DNA of 64,000 nt from Triglochin maritima (GCA_963682175.1 OY821781.1:38825254-38889253); one strand, 5' to 3'. Counted from the stretch's first letter, positions 24,742 to 38,181 are shown. The notes: a model not told the origin generated them from the letters alone. Made by a program: numbers and translations.

Positions 24742-26308
24742 CACTACTGCAAAATAGGCTTTACTCGTCGCCCAATAGACGTCGGCCTTTATGACCACCG
24801 ACGTCTAGTGGGGAGGGGACCGAATAGACGTCGGCCTTTAGGGAGACCGATGTCTATATTGTACTATAGACGTCGGGTGTAAGAATACCAAGTTTGGCCG
24901 ACGTCTATGGTGTATAAACGTCGACCTATAGACGTCGGGTGTGATAGTACCTTGTGTATCCGACGTCTATAGGGTATAGACGTCGACCTATAGACGTCGG
25001 ATGTTATAGTAGACCGACGTCTATACGCCATGCATATAGACGTCGAGGTATAGACGTCGACGTTATATAATATCCGACGTCGATAGGTCTTAAAGAAATC
25101 TAACAGGCGTGTTTTCTCTCATTTTTTTCAGACGAAACCCACCCAAACCCTAGCCGTCCCGCGACCCAACGCTCCTCCGCGATCGATCTCTGACCCATCT
25201 GCACCGTCTCCGGCACCGCAGCGAGCTCCCAAGCTCTCCTCCACTTCTCCGGCTCTCTTCTCCTTCTTCCTCCGGCTTTCTCCACATGTAAGTTTTAAGT
25301 TCGTCTTCCTCCATCCTCCGTTTTTCTCCACATATTCTATCTAAGTTAGCCTTCATCTCGTGTCGTTTGCAGCCGTCACCGCACCATCTCGTGTCTCCGA
25401 ACCACAAAGAGCTCCTCCGGCATCACATCTTGTTTAATATTCAACACACTTGTATTTTTTTTGATAGGTTTTCCCAAAAACTAGTGATCCCTTCTCGCAA
25501 CAGGAGCTCGATGAAACTCGCGACCGATGGGCTCAATATTTCATCAGAAACATGTTCACGAACTAAGAGGTTCTCCTGCCAATAGTATTTTTCGTAATTT
25601 AGTTAACAAGTGCACTTGTATTACAAACCTACACTTTATGCCTTAATATAATCGCCTTAATTTTAGAATGAATTAATTGCAAGTGTGTTGAATGTCAATT
25701 GTGTATGCTTTGTATGTTTGTGCATATATGGTTGTATGTTTGTGCATGTATGCTTGTGTGTTTGTGCTTGTATGTATATGTGGACGAAATTTTGAGTATT
25801 TGTGAACAAATTTATAGGTGAACGAATTTGGTGCAGTTGTATGTACATGAATACGACGAATAAAAACAATTTCGTCGGATGCTATTTATTTTTTTGTCCA
25901 GGTTTAGGAATACACGACGGTTGTTTATATTACCCGACGTGTATTCCTGTAAAGAAAGGAATAGGCGTCGGCCTTATGTTGAATCCGACGTATATACTTT
26001 AAGGATAGACGTCGTATGTTATTCCACCGACGTCTATCCCTAAAGAATAGACGTCGCATGTTATTGCACCGACGTCTATACCTAAAGCATAGACGTCGGG
26101 TGTTGTATAGGCCGACGTCTATACGTTAACGAATATACGTCGGCTTCTAATTACAGCCGACGTCTACGCGTCAGGTATAGACGTCGGCTATAACATAACC
26201 GACGTCTATGTATAGACGACGCACACATAGACGTCGGATTGGGGAGTGCTTATATCCGACGTATATAGCCCCGTACATCCAACGTATATTCCATTTTCTG
26301 TAGTAGTG
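24742..26308. mobile_element. Non-autonomous CACTA transposon
   Basis: The left end starts CACTACTGCAAAATAGG, and the right end, read inward, starts CACTACTACAGAAAATGG. The 3-bp duplication AAT flanks it (24739-24741 and 26309-26311). Both ends (about 24770-25090 and 25905-26290) carry many copies of TAGACGTCGG or its complement, the subterminal repeats typical of CACTA elements, to which transposase is known to bind in relatives. The middle has a GC-rich leader-like stretch (about 25130-25560) but no transposase frame. Confidence 0.87.
25130..25600 (+). other. GC-rich, gene-like core of the CACTA element
   Basis: In contrast to the AT-rich surroundings, this core is C- and CT-rich, has CAAACCCTAGCCG-type leader sequence, and contains possible splice junctions (for example ACATGTAAGTTT near 25284). 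It could be a captured 5' gene fragment or the leader of a lost transposase gene. Translations on either strand show no domain I recognise. Confidence 0.35.
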
Positions 26309-27141
26309 AATGTTTATGAAACTATACAAATACATATTGCCTTTTAAATTTTGAAAGACCTAAAAATAACATACCTTCATCCCCATGCAAGTGATGTGGT
26401 TGGCCTGATCAACTCAGATTATAGCATGATAAAATTCAATATTAAGAGAAATGGGACTTTGAAGTTATGGATGACACAAGCATGTTAAGTGTTCCTATTT
26501 TAAATTACATGTATATTACGCAGTTGTAAGAAAAAATATTATATTAACTAACAAGTTTTGAAATTGTCACAATTTAGGATCAATTCCAATAGTAATATGG
26601 TTCATCCTGGATGAAATACAACAGATAATTCTTATGAAAAAAATACCTTAACTACATAGTCACAAAAGGTCCACTTAATGAAAGGCAGTTGGCAAGAAAC
26701 TAAATAACAATTAAGAAGCAAAACTTCTTTTTTTTTTAAAGTTTTCCTTTCTTTTCTCTTAGGGAAATGCAAGCCTCGGTCTACAGATTTGCCACCTAAA
26801 ATCAGGAGCTCATGCAACCCTAAAAAACTTTAAAATGCACAAGATCAGAGATTTAGATTCACTATCAATAATTAGATAAGGTATGAGAGTTGGAGTTCCA
26901 AGACAAGAAGTCTCCGTAACTGATCATTCACCTAATTTGCTTCGAATGGGGGTTTTGTATGGATCCAAAGTCATATACGTTTCAAAAGTCTTCATTTAAG
27001 TACACTGAAAGAAACCGTATCTTAATATTTAATTGATGGTTAAACATGATCTACGATCGTAACATCTACGACGTCAATTTGAATTTATAGATAAGATGAA
27101 TGAACCTTAAGAACTCAAATAAAAGTAATATTCTTAAGTAA
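26309..27141. other. Downstream region of TBL copy B
   Basis: AT-rich intergenic sequence holding the presumed 3' UTR of copy B on the minus strand. Positions 26885-27030 are repeated in diverged form at 52690-52870. No other coding segment recognised. Confidence 0.5.
26885..27030. repeat. TBL-cluster flank repeat, copy 1
   Basis: About 145 bp matching 52690-52870 with gaps. Shared blocks include GTTGGAGTTCCAAGA, GTGATCATTCAC or CTGATCATTCAC, TTTTGTATGGATCCAAAG and GAAACCGTAT. Here it lies 110-260 bp past the stop codon of TBL copy B. Probably a relic of the duplications that built the cluster. Confidence 0.6.
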
Positions 27142-30117
27142 TTACAATGGCTTGTTGATTTTTTGGAAGAGAATAGCATAGAGAAGAGCATTCCATGTAT
27201 CGGGAACTCCGGGCAAGCACCAATGGGAGCAATCGCATTGCTTTTGTAGCTGATTTCTTTCTTCCATTGAGAGTTTTTTTTTACGTATCGCATTGTAAAC
27301 AGCCGTATGAGCGTCCTTTCGGTACTCCGATAGCCTTGTTATATCGAGGTAGTTCACCGGAGTTTTCATCTCTGCAATCGTCCTCTTCACCAAACCGACC
27401 ATAGACTCCGGAAAAATCTTGGTGTAAGTTTCGTTTAAGATGGGTTGTGTTTGATTGTAACACCAGTTTGCTCTGCAAAGTGGGATGGAAATACAAACAT
27501 CAGACCAACAAGGCAACAACTAAGTTTTTCTTAATGCATTTTTTAATTAAACCTTAACATGTATATGTATTATATATTTATATCTCACATGTTGGGTTCA
27601 ACGACCGGTCTTGACTAATCCAATATTAGGGATTGTAGCCAACTAAGCTAATTAACCTCAGTTGTTAAACCAACAACTAAGTGTTCAATCACATATAAAC
27701 TCAAAGGTAATAGCAGAAGAAAATTGTAATTGATTTGCAACTAGTAGATTAAGAACCTACAAGTTTTGGTTGATGTAACTCGAAGTTAAGTAGTTTCGAT
27801 AACTTGACTTAATTTTGTTATATAGATGTACAATTTTAAGATGTTAATTTTAAGTAATTACATGTGCTAAAATTGTAATATAAGAAATGCTTACCCTTTG
27901 TGTTCTGGTGAAATGCTTCGGAAAAACACAGTGGTCTTTTTAGGGTTGACGTTTGAATCCACCCACCTTGCCCAAGTCATCAAACCTCGTTCAAACGCTT
28001 CATCTCTTTCCATATGTCTAACTAACTTATTATCACGCTCGTACATATCCCAACTGTATATATGGATAAAATTAACGTTAGAGAATTACTAAATCATTTG
28101 AGTTCTGAAAGGCACACAACCCACATGGTAATCCAAATTAATTAGTCAGATTGGCCACCCACTAGACATGTGTATGTCGTCTTAGTTCTTAAATAAACAT
28201 GTTTTGGCAGCTCATTGTGTTAAATTTTTTCACTAAATCACGAACCTAGTTCAGTTGGTACACCCTCGGGCACTTCCATTAGTCAAGGAGGTGACAAATT
28301 AACCAGTGACACTTAGTCATATGAAAATTAATACCTTTGAAATGGCCCATGGTGGGTCCACCAATGTCCAGTGTTGAATATCAATACATCTGCTTCTCGC
28401 CATCGCCTTGAAGTATGGGGAAGCGAGTCGAGCCTTAGAACATTGTGCTTACCGAAAGACTTTGTGTCTAGTGGTATTACGAAGGGACTCATGTAGAATT
28501 CTACCACCACATTATAGTCCTACCATCCACAACATGTCCAAGAACATATAAACAAAGATAGGCATATATATATGTTAACGACACTTTTTGTAATTTTGAA
28601 CCCATACTTTAACTAAATTTCAAGATGCAATTGCTTTGTTAGAATGAAATTCTTAGTCTATGTAATAGCATGCAAAAATCTAGCATCAAATACATTATTA
28701 TATTGGGGGAATATCACCTTTGCTCTGAAGACTTTAATCCCACTATGAGCATCAATGTTGGCTCTTGATCTTCTAGGAATAGATGAGTAGAGTAGACAAA
28801 CCAATGACTCCCACATGTTCCTATTGATGGAATCTCCAACCAAAGCCACTGTTTTGCCTCTTAACATCTCCAACATGTGCGTCCCATTAAACCTTCCATG
28901 CATGTGAGAGTATACATGTTAGACACTAAGACAACCAAAACCTTACAGTTTTAAATTAGTAATCATTACAATGCTTGGTACATATAGTATATATACTAGT
29001 TAAAATAGCTCTTGTAAGCTTTCAATGAGAACGAGAGTATATGGGTATTGTTCAAATGGGTTATTTTGGGAAAGAGAGAATTATATTGAGATAATTTAAT
29101 TTGCAAATGCTCTTCAAATAACTCAAATGTTGAAATTTAATACTTGTATTGTAGGCTGCCCCATGATTCTTTCTTAATTGGAGATTTTGGCGGCGAAGGC
29201 CATCATCCACACCATCCTTAGGCTTATCACTGGCAGTCTGTTCAAGGTTCCTTTCACTAGTTTAATCAAATTGAATTGAAACTTAATTCCAAAGTTGATA
29301 GCTCATACTATATTGGGTAAATTTGAAAGCCGAAATGAGACTACTCCTCGAATTAACTACCACGGTTGGAACCCGTTCAAGTTTAATATTGAATAGAAAT
29401 GGAACTAAAATGGATGCAATTAAAGATCAAAAAAACATTACTAGCTAATTACCTTGGAATATCGCACCCACTAGGTTGCCATCTCCAATGCTTATACAGA
29501 GAATCCGGTCTTCCATTCTTAATGCAAGTCACTTGTGGACTTAGAAATGGACACTTTCTTGCATGGTAAAGTGGGTAAGCTTTTGGATCAAAGACCCATT
29601 TACCTTCTAATATGTTGCACTCTTTGGAAGAACTCTCTTCCATAAATGGTTGATAATTGGTTGGTGATGGTGTTGGTGCAATGGGAAAAACCACTTCCAC
29701 AAGTGGTTTTGAGATGGAGGGTGAAGGTAGTGTTGGTGCCTTGAAGAAGTCCATATTGGGGTCTTGCATTTGGAAGTTGCCCACTTCATCTAGTGGTTTG
29801 GACAATGATGGAAATGGTGCATTGGAAGAGTTCATGGTCTCTAGAACTGGTGTAAAGAACATTTCTACTTGTGGTTTGGGCATGTATGATGGTTGTGGAG
29901 ATGGTGTTTGTGATGGTGCAAGGGAATTGTTGTATGCTTTGCCCAAATTGGATAACGCCAAAATTGTTGGTTGAGTGCTTTCAAATGAGTCAAGGAGAGT
30001 CTCTTGAGGCCCTTCATGGATCAAGAAGAGGAATAGGAAGAAAAAACCTAGGAAGGTTGTGCACAAGTAGAGAATGGATTTGCTTGTTTTGATGGTCTTG
30101 ATGGAAAGTTTCTCCAT
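27142..30117 (-). CDS. TBL copy B: trichome birefringence-like (DUF231/PC-esterase) protein
   Basis: A complete gene with five exons: 30117-29453, 28892-28718, 28519-28335, 28053-27895 and 27472-27142. They sum to 1515 nt, or 504 residues. All introns start GT and end AG. The protein starts with a short cytosolic tail and a membrane anchor (about residues 15-36). A Pro/Ser/Thr-rich stem of some 130 residues follows. The TBL domain has ECNILEGKWVFDP and CIKNGRPDS, and the PC-esterase domain has GDS (Ser about 243) and [15 protein letters not shown] (Asp about 475, His about 478). In the family these form an SGNH-type catalytic triad of Golgi enzymes that O-acetylate wall polysaccharides. The polysaccharide here is unknown. 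Family membership is sure; exon joins are confirmed by equal exon sizes in copy D. Confidence 0.92.
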
Positions 30118-30509
30118 GCGTCTATGTGTTGAGTTATGGATAGAGGAGAGATAGGTATGAGATATTGGAGGAGAGAAGAGATTAGAAATAGGAAAAGATT
30201 AAGAGGCAAGGCAATGGAAAGGAGTTGGAATTATTAGAAATATATACTTCTTGCTTCTTATTATTGCTTATCTCGTATCTATAGTTTACAATGATCGATT
30301 ATGCCAACCAATGATTGATAGGGGTCAAATAGCTAGCTGTAATATAATATTCAAACAACTTTTCAAAGAAGAAGAAAAGATTCGAATTAGGAAACTCAAA
30401 TAACAACAATGAAAATCTAACATATTAAGAAGCATGTGGTTAATATATGTTGGCAACGACCGTTGCTTGTGCAACACTGTGTGATATCCAAATCCTAAAC
30501 TTCCTTCCA

Positions 30510-30791
30510 GGGGAGAGCATGGACAGGTCCGGTCCAAACCGGACCGGATCGATTTGTCTAGGTTCGGTCCAGATCGAATTCGACATGTTTCAGGTTCCGG
30601 TCCGGACCTTGGGACAGGTTCGGTCTGGTCCGAACTCGGTCTAAAACCTAATTTTTCCCTCAAAAATCCAATCCAGTCCGTATTTTTGGACCGGACCGGA
30701 TCGAATCTGACCAGTTCGATCTTCAGTCCGAATCCTGGAGAACATCTGCGTCCTGTCCTGTCCGGTCGGGATCCGAACCTATGCTCTCCCC
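30510..30791. mobile_element. MITE with 11-bp inverted ends and GGTCCGG repeats
   Basis: 282 bp with perfect terminal inverted repeats GGGGAGAGCAT / ATGCTCTCCCC. The interior is packed with GGTCCGG and CCGGACC motifs. The flanking sequence on both sides resembles that just upstream of TBL copy C (39049-39120), which lacks the element, so it inserted after that duplication. Possible 8-bp duplications TCCTTCCA and TACTTTCT match only in part. The hAT superfamily is likely from motif style, but unproven. Confidence 0.6.
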
Positions 30792-32597
30792 TACTTTCTT
30801 CTTCAATTGGTGTTTGACAAGGAGTTAGGTGGTCACGGTGAGATAGACAATGAGATGGACAGTCGTAGTTGTTTAATTAGGAGTGACTTTCTATATTCTT
30901 GGTTATTGGACAAAGGTTGTGTTTGGTGGTAATAGATCTATTAGAAATTATTTAATTGATGTGGGGAATTCTTATTAGTTATCACTAGGCACGCACAAAT
31001 AATGCTCTGATAAAAATATAAATTAATGTGGTTGACACTTTTGGTGGCCTAAATAATCGGCTTTCACATATCGGAAATTCAGGTATCATAACCAACCGTA
31101 CGTGAAGTAGGCTTCCACATATCATATGTTCATTACAAATTCTAGTCGCAAAGTTCCCACCTTGCGCTCTTTCACTAGTAAGTTCATCGATTAAAGAAAT
31201 ATTATTTATGATCAAGATTGGGCTAATTAATGCTAGGGAAAAGGTGGAAGAAGTTGAGTGGTAATATATCTCAAAGTAGTCCAACTTGTTCAACATGTAC
31301 CTTTGGTTAGCCAGAAGGACCAAGAACTTAATTCATAGGTAAACATAATATTGAGTGACAACCAACATTTGGCATCTAACACTACAGCAACAAGCCATAT
31401 ATGCATGTGCATGACAATCATCGATTAAGTATCTATTTGTATAATATTATTATATGTGATACGGCTTTGGAAAGAAAATGCTATAAGATTGCAGTCGCCA
31501 TGCATGGCCCTACTTCGCCTTTTTTTAATAAAAAACTTTTTTAATAAAGAAGGTAGATACCCTTTGATTTTCATATGGTCAAATCATACATGATTCAAGT
31601 ACTATAGTCATTATATGATGACTTCTACTGTTTAGGTATTTTTCTTATATTTTGGTAAGTTGGATAATTAAATGATATATTTTACCTTGATAATATTTAA
31701 AATTTACGAATGTTTATTCATACAAAAAATTGATTCGACCAAATTATTTTGAAAAAAAATATATTAGTGACCCTCATAAGATTAGCTCTACTTTATTGTT
31801 ATTAATACAAAACAGATGAACAAGAGGATCTTGTCACTAATGGAAATTTATCAGGATTTTATAAATGATTATAGAAATAAGAAAAATATCAACGGGTAGT
31901 TTGAACATTGGGCTTGCTCTAGAGTTTCAATTAAGATGAGTATAATAGCTACGCTAAGTTTGAGTGTAATTAATCTAAGTGGGTTATGCTTTGGTAGTAA
32001 TGTTTAGCATTATATAAATGTTAGTGTTTTCTATTAGTTAAATGATCGAATGTAAACAAACCTAACTGTCTGGAGAATGAGAAGAAGAAGAAGAAGAAGA
32101 TTGATCTATTGACTAATGGAATGTAATCATGAAATATTTAGTTGAGGAAACTCCAAAACAACTAGTTGAACTTTCTTAACCTTTAGAATTGAGCCTAATG
32201 GATTAGTGTTAAATGACTCGCTAATTAAATGTCTTAAATAAATCCTTTTAAGTGCATGGGAGTTTAATGACTCTACATTAAGGCATCTTGAGATTGAGGG
32301 GTCCCTGATGTGGGAGTCAAAAGGAGTCATGAGGGTTTTATTTATTTACTCTACTGTATCTTTAAGTTTAAATCTCAAACATCCCAAACATACCAAGGAG
32401 CCCGATCAGGTTCGACCAATGGTCTAAATTATGTCAAGACGTACAAAAGATCTTCCTACTAAGCTAACTTCAGTTGATAGTCATGACTCATGAGGGATCT
32501 CGAATGAAGGCGTTTTTCAATATGATATGTCTTTATGGAGACAAATAATTAAGTGGAAATTAAAAAAAAAGAATTTGATTTTACTCAATGTTGGTGA
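30792..32597. other. Intergenic region between TBL copy B and second CACTA element
   Basis: AT-rich sequence without a recognised gene. The first part (30792-30860) resembles the region upstream of TBL copy C. A short GAA microsatellite lies near 32080-32100. Confidence 0.4.
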
Positions 32598-34702
32598 CAC
32601 GAGTGTAGAAAAGGGAATATATATCTTCTATACGTCAAATATACGACTTCCCTTACCCGACGTCTATCTATGTGTCGTATATACCTAGACGTCGGACACT
32701 TAACGACCGACGTCTATTCTTAACAAATAGACATCAGTCGTAAGCTCACAACCGACGTCAAGTCTTAACAAATGGATGTTGGTTGTAACATACGACCGAC
32801 GTCTAGTCCTAAAGAATAGACATAGGTGGTACGTTACAATCAACGTCTATATCCTTCGAATTAAGGAATACGCGTCGTATTTTCTTAATAACCGATGTCT
32901 ATACCCTTACCAAATTTAAAAAACTAAATGGAACAATCATAGTTTCCTGCATAATTATTCATCCACAAGCATTCATCCTGCACAATACATTCATCCACAA
33001 ATAGACATTCATCCAATGAGCATACACAAACACAATCATTCATCCACAAGCATACAAACACTTGATATTCATTCACAAAGATGTTTGATTATATTAAAGA
33101 AACAATTGTATGTTGGTAATACAAAGAAACATGTTAAATAAAATTACATGTTTAATTACAAAGAGTTCATGATATAAGAACATGTTAACATTAACATTTT
33201 GGTAATAAAATAGCGAGCCCATCCCTCGCGAGTATCATCGAGCTTATCGAGCTTCTTTTGTGTCTAGGGATCGCTATTATTTTGGAAGACCTATAAAAAT
33301 ACATGTACAAAAGATTAATATCTAAATAATAAAACTATAGTTATAGGTTATTAAAGGTCAAGTTGCTTAAGGGGGTCGATAATACCAACATATTTACAGA
33401 CAATATGTAATTAATATTGAAAACGCAAAGCAAGTATTAAAAACAACTACTTGGATTGACAGAAAGACATGTTAAACACAAAATATCATGTTATTAATAA
33501 CAATTGGGATTGAAAATTTATTGAAAATTTGGCAGAACCTCCCCTAAACATTTGCTATGTAAAAATCTTCAATTCTTGGGATTAACAAGAAAAATGTATA
33601 ATATTCTCCACTACATCACATTCACATTACATTTTTTTAGTTTTATCACGTAGATGCAAATTGGTTAAAAGAAAACTAGATCCTTATAATGCAAACAATA
33701 GTATTAGCTTATTTTTGTATTATACATAAACACAAATGATTAATAAGATCAACAGATTTATGTGCCATCATCATATATTCCTCTGGATTAGCATCAGTAG
33801 GCTACTTTTATATTTACTCATCATGTTCATCAATAGATATAATAACTAAGAACAACAATGTCTTTATAAAACAAAAGTGTCCAAAAAATTGGAAGCTGAA
33901 TAATGTAAATTTATTTATTATATATAACACCAAATTTGAAAATAAACAAACAAAGAAAATATGCCTTTCATTTTTGTGTTGGGATCAAAGCCTTGGAATT
34001 CAAATAATGGGAACCTTATTATTCTCCAACCAATTGAAAACCAAATTTGCTCTAAAATACAAATTAAAATCAACTGAAATGTATTTTTAAACGTAAACCA
34101 ACTGAAATGTACACCAACTTAAATACAAATACAAACAAGTGCTCGAAACAGGGACCCCAACCGGCGACCCCGAAACCCTAACAAAACTCTGACCCCAAAA
34201 CAGTCCCCCAACCGGCGACCGGAACCCGCAAAGAAGGGAAGGAATCGAAGCGAGAAGGTCACCTGAAGTCGCGGTTGTCCTCATCGCAGAGGAGGTCATG
34301 GCTGTCGTGGTGGAGGAGGTCGTTGCGGTTGCAAGGGGGCTAGGGTTTTGTCGGGTGAAGATTTGTTGAATGAAGGGTGAAATGAAACGGTTTCCTATTT
34401 CATAAAGTCCCATACACGTCGGTCAGAGATTACAGTCGACATCTATACCCTGACGTCTATATGCATCGGGGCATAGACGTCGGCTGTAAGCTCTAACCGA
34501 CGTGTATAGGTCGACGTCTATAGTCGTGGAGAATAAACGTTGAGATATATACATCAGTTGAAATGGTTATTCAAACAACCGACGTCTGGAGGACCCTAAA
34601 GACCTCGACTGTATTAATATCTGATGTTTATACCTATAGACATCGACTATATTGGAGACCGACATCTATTGGGCGACGACTATTCACTATTATGCACTAG
34701 TG
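32598..34702. mobile_element. Second non-autonomous CACTA transposon (reverse orientation)
   Basis: The right end, read inward, is CACTAGTGCATAATAG and matches the left end of the element at 24742 (CACTACTGCAAAATAG). The left end CACGAGTGTAGAAAAGGG matches the other end of that element in degenerate form. TGA flanks both sides (32595-32597 and 34703-34705). GACGTCTAT-type subterminal repeats fill about 32630-32905 and 34418-34680. The middle (33000-34400) is AT-rich with no transposase. The repeats are more mutated than in the first element, so it is older. Confidence 0.8.
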
Positions 34703-35159
34703 TGATCACATAATACATTCCTTTCTAACTAAACAACATGTTTTTGTACAATAAGGATTGAGAACAAGATTGAACCCTACGATCTCAAACACAACCTAAC
34801 GAATTAATCTACACTTTTCATTACATCGTTATGCTTTTTGAAGAGAAGATCGTAGAGAAGTGCATTCCATGTATCAGGCACTCCAGGCAGGCACCAGTGG
34901 GAGCAATCACTATATTTCTTCAGTTGCTTTCGCTCTTCCGGCGTAACTAAATTCGTTCGTATGATGATGTAAACTGACGTATGTGCGTCTTTTCGGTACT
35001 CTGACAACCCGGTTATGTCGAGGTAATTCACCAGAGTTTTCATCACGCCCATTGTTTTTTTTACCAGCTCGACCATCGACTGTGGGTAAATCTTGATGTA
35101 GGTCTCGTTTACGATGGGTTGAGTTTGGTTGTAGAACCAATTTTGCCTGCAAAATTTGT

Positions 35160-36256
35160 TTTTTTAGAATAAGTTAATTCACATTAATATAACAAAGAAG
35201 ATGAGCTATAGCGACACAGCTCATCTTGCCCAAAAATACATTAAAGTTTGCCTTAGTCTTTGGCCTTTATGATCGAATAAAACACAACAAACCAACATCT
35301 AAGAACTATATGAATTTGATATTCCAACTCAGTCCAATGTAGAGATCAAATTAGACTTGGGAGTCGGACTGGGCCGTGCCGGTGTCGTGCCGGCACATAA
35401 CTCAAATCCTTCGAATATTTGTCACATAACTCAATCTTCAAAAAATTACAAAACTTATATCATATATATTATTAAAAATATCCTACCTATATGGAGTGGT
35501 TGGTTGGGTACAAAGGGAGTGATTCGAGAGAAGTGGAGTTGGTGTGTGTGTAATAGTTTTTTATTTGGTGTGTACAAGATAAGCTTGAAAAATAAGATTA
35601 AATTATAGTTAAGTCGTCTTCTTGAACTTTGTCTGGGTTTCAGTTTCATTCCTTTGAATGCCACGTTTTTTCTCATGAACTTCACTTTACTAACCACTCA
35701 CCTATTTCAGGAACTATTCTTCCTACAATCCCTTTACCCTTTTCAGTGAATAACTTCACCTTTTTGTGTAATTTCTCCTCTCTTTTTTAGCTTTTTTCCC
35801 TTTCCATTATGAAGAATTAATAATGAAGATGGAAAAGATAAAAGAAGAGGGAAAAGAAAACTAAAAAGATTTTCGTAAAGGTTGGGATGTTTTGGAAAGA
35901 AAAAATTCAGGAGGGTGACTTCTAACTAAACCAAAAGTCAGGGGGTGCAAGTGTGCTTCTTAAAGTTCCGGTGCAAGTAATTAAATGTAATCGGATAACT
36001 GTAATTTACCATAAAAATTATCAACCCTCGAGTCGGATTAAGACAAGGGAAACACTACTCGAACTTCTTATCTCGAAATCGAATTACCTTCTGATATTTT
36101 TGAAACCAAGTCCAGCCTATGCAATGGAAAACCTTACCAAATTTAACTTATTCGATTTGGAGTTGGTCGATTTTTATATTAATTAGACCCAATGCACAAC
36201 CTTAGTTAATAATTAGTTATAATCATGGTGATAGAAGTAAAGCTAACCCTTTTTTT
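35160..36256. other. Replaced segment inside TBL copy C
   Basis: This takes the place where the rest of exon 3, exon 4 and their introns should be. It is AT-rich and has no TBL similarity. The part from about 35610 to 35985 is an imperfect inverted repeat centred near 35815, like a decayed hairpin MITE, which may have helped cause the deletion. Confidence 0.45.
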
Positions 36257-36966
36257 CGTCAAGTGGAATGATGAAGGGACTCCAATAGAACTCCACCACG
36301 AAATTGTAATCCTACATTTCATAACATTCTAATAACAATATAAAAAAACTTAGGCACAAAAGTATGTGTATTTCTCATGAATTTTCTCTTGTCATATTTT
36401 AACAAATCTCTCAAGATGAGACTCTCTTCAAGAAGATGTGCTGTCGTAGTCAGCATTTTACCATGTATTGGTGGGTCATTTCTTTTTTACTTGTAATGTA
36501 TAAATGACCCTTTCAAAAATGTGGCCATCCTATATCTTCTCTGTGTTCTACACCATCTTTTTTTTCCAAAACTAATTTGTTTTGTATATTTGAAATTACA
36601 AAATCAAATCATAATCTTTTGGAAAATATAGAGATACAAAAATGTGTATCATCCTAACGAAGGACAAAGATAAAGAAATATACTATTTGATACAAATTAG
36701 TAATTAGACTATATAATATTTGTCTTCATGACTTTATGAGAACTAGATCTGAGTTAAAATGAAGATGGTGGAGTGGTTAATTAATTACATTTGCTCTAAA
36801 GACCTTATACCTCGCATGACGAACATCAACAATGGCTCTTGATCTTCTAGGAATAGATGAGTAGAGTAGACAAACCAATGACTCCCACATGTTCCTATTG
36901 ATGGAATCTCCAACCAAAGCCACTGTTTTGCCTCTCAACATCTCCAACATGTGCGTCCCATTGAAC

Positions 36967-38181
36967 CTTTCATGTACATGTAAATTAACGTAAGTTTATT
37001 AATTAAACACTACAAGAACAAAGCCACACATTAATGTTAAATTATGATGCTATAGTGGACACATATAATATCATAGTTTACATGGCTTATGCAACCTCTC
37101 AATTCTAGCACTTGTGCGTGTCATCATTTGCTCGCTTGACTTGTTTGAATGGAATAAACTACGACAATCTATAGAATAGTTGGAATTGTTTAAGATTTGT
37201 TGTTTTGTTTGCTAAGTTCTTCTATTGGGACCATCACTTAATTTGCCTAACTGGCTACCAAGTTAATTGCTATACATTTTTAGGGTAATTTCCTTGATGA
37301 TAAGTTCAGACACCTCTTGGTCGAATGGAGGAAGGCAAGTATAATTAGCTTAAACTTAATTTGAGAGGAGAAACAAAACTGATCCACATTCTTAAGGAAA
37401 GAGATTGTACAACAAGAAATTGGATGCGGGACTCGAGGCATGTCGAGATTTGCCAAAGCAAGTTGGCTTTCAGTAACTCACAAGATTATAGTCTTTTATT
37501 AATTACAAACACATTTAGGAATTATCTAAGAAACATGACAACTTATAGCTATGTTGTTTTCATAATGTAGCTCAAGCATCGCATATGGCATCAGTAAATG
37601 GAAGCCAATAATCAACATTAAAGACTTCAAACCTCCATGAATGCGCGCGCTTAAAACTATAATTTGCATTTAGATCATTGTTGTTCTTTTATATTCTCTC
37701 TTGAATATTGAAAGAAGGCAGAAAAATCGGAAGATGTCGAAGAATTTCATCAGAATGTTTTCAAAATATTCAATACTAAGGAAATGAAGGGGAAAGCTAA
37801 CAAACATAAATAGACAAAAAAGGTGTTTTGTTACAAAGTTAAGGGTTTTTTATTTAACTCCAAAACAAGTTAAGGGGTGCTTTGTAAGTTGTAACAAAGT
37901 TCAGGGGTGTGTTTGAAATTTGTACAGTTTATAGGACTCGGATAGGACTATAGGAGGATTATGAAATCGGGGTAAAGTTTAAGGATGCAAAGTGTACTTT
38001 AACTTGAACTTCGTGGACTATGTTCAAGTTCTGTAGCTAATATGATTGCAGTCCCTTTAATTCAATAACAACCAAAAATCAAAAACAATGTAGAGATATA
38101 TTTCAAAATTGAGTATCTAAAACTAGGTCTAACCACAGTGTGGAAGTACTCATTTAACATCATAAAACATTAGTTAATTAC
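36967..38181 (-). other. Intron 1 of TBL copy C
   Basis: About 1.2 kb between exons 1 and 2, compared with 560 bp in copy B. AT-rich. Positions 37811-37990 have paired AAAGTT(A/C)AGGG(G/T) runs on one strand that recall a MITE remnant. No coding segment. Confidence 0.5.

Noticed and set aside
24770..26290. Regular GACGTC repeats that might suggest a CRISPR-like array
   Set aside because: Repeats occur in both orientations, spacing is irregular, and they sit at the two ends of an element with CACTA termini and a 3-bp duplication. They are subterminal transposon repeats.
29607..29974. Frames on both strands over exon 1 of TBL copy B
   Set aside because: Shadows of the Pro/Ser-rich stem coding sequence. 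The splice structure and the family match support the annotated frame.
35160..36256. Possible hidden exon 4 of TBL copy C
   Set aside because: I looked for the segment equivalent to WDLYE...RSISPEHKG on the minus strand and found no match.
37361..37570. 69-codon plus-strand frame inside intron 1 of TBL copy C
   Set aside because: No domain, opposite strand to the gene, and length expected by chance.
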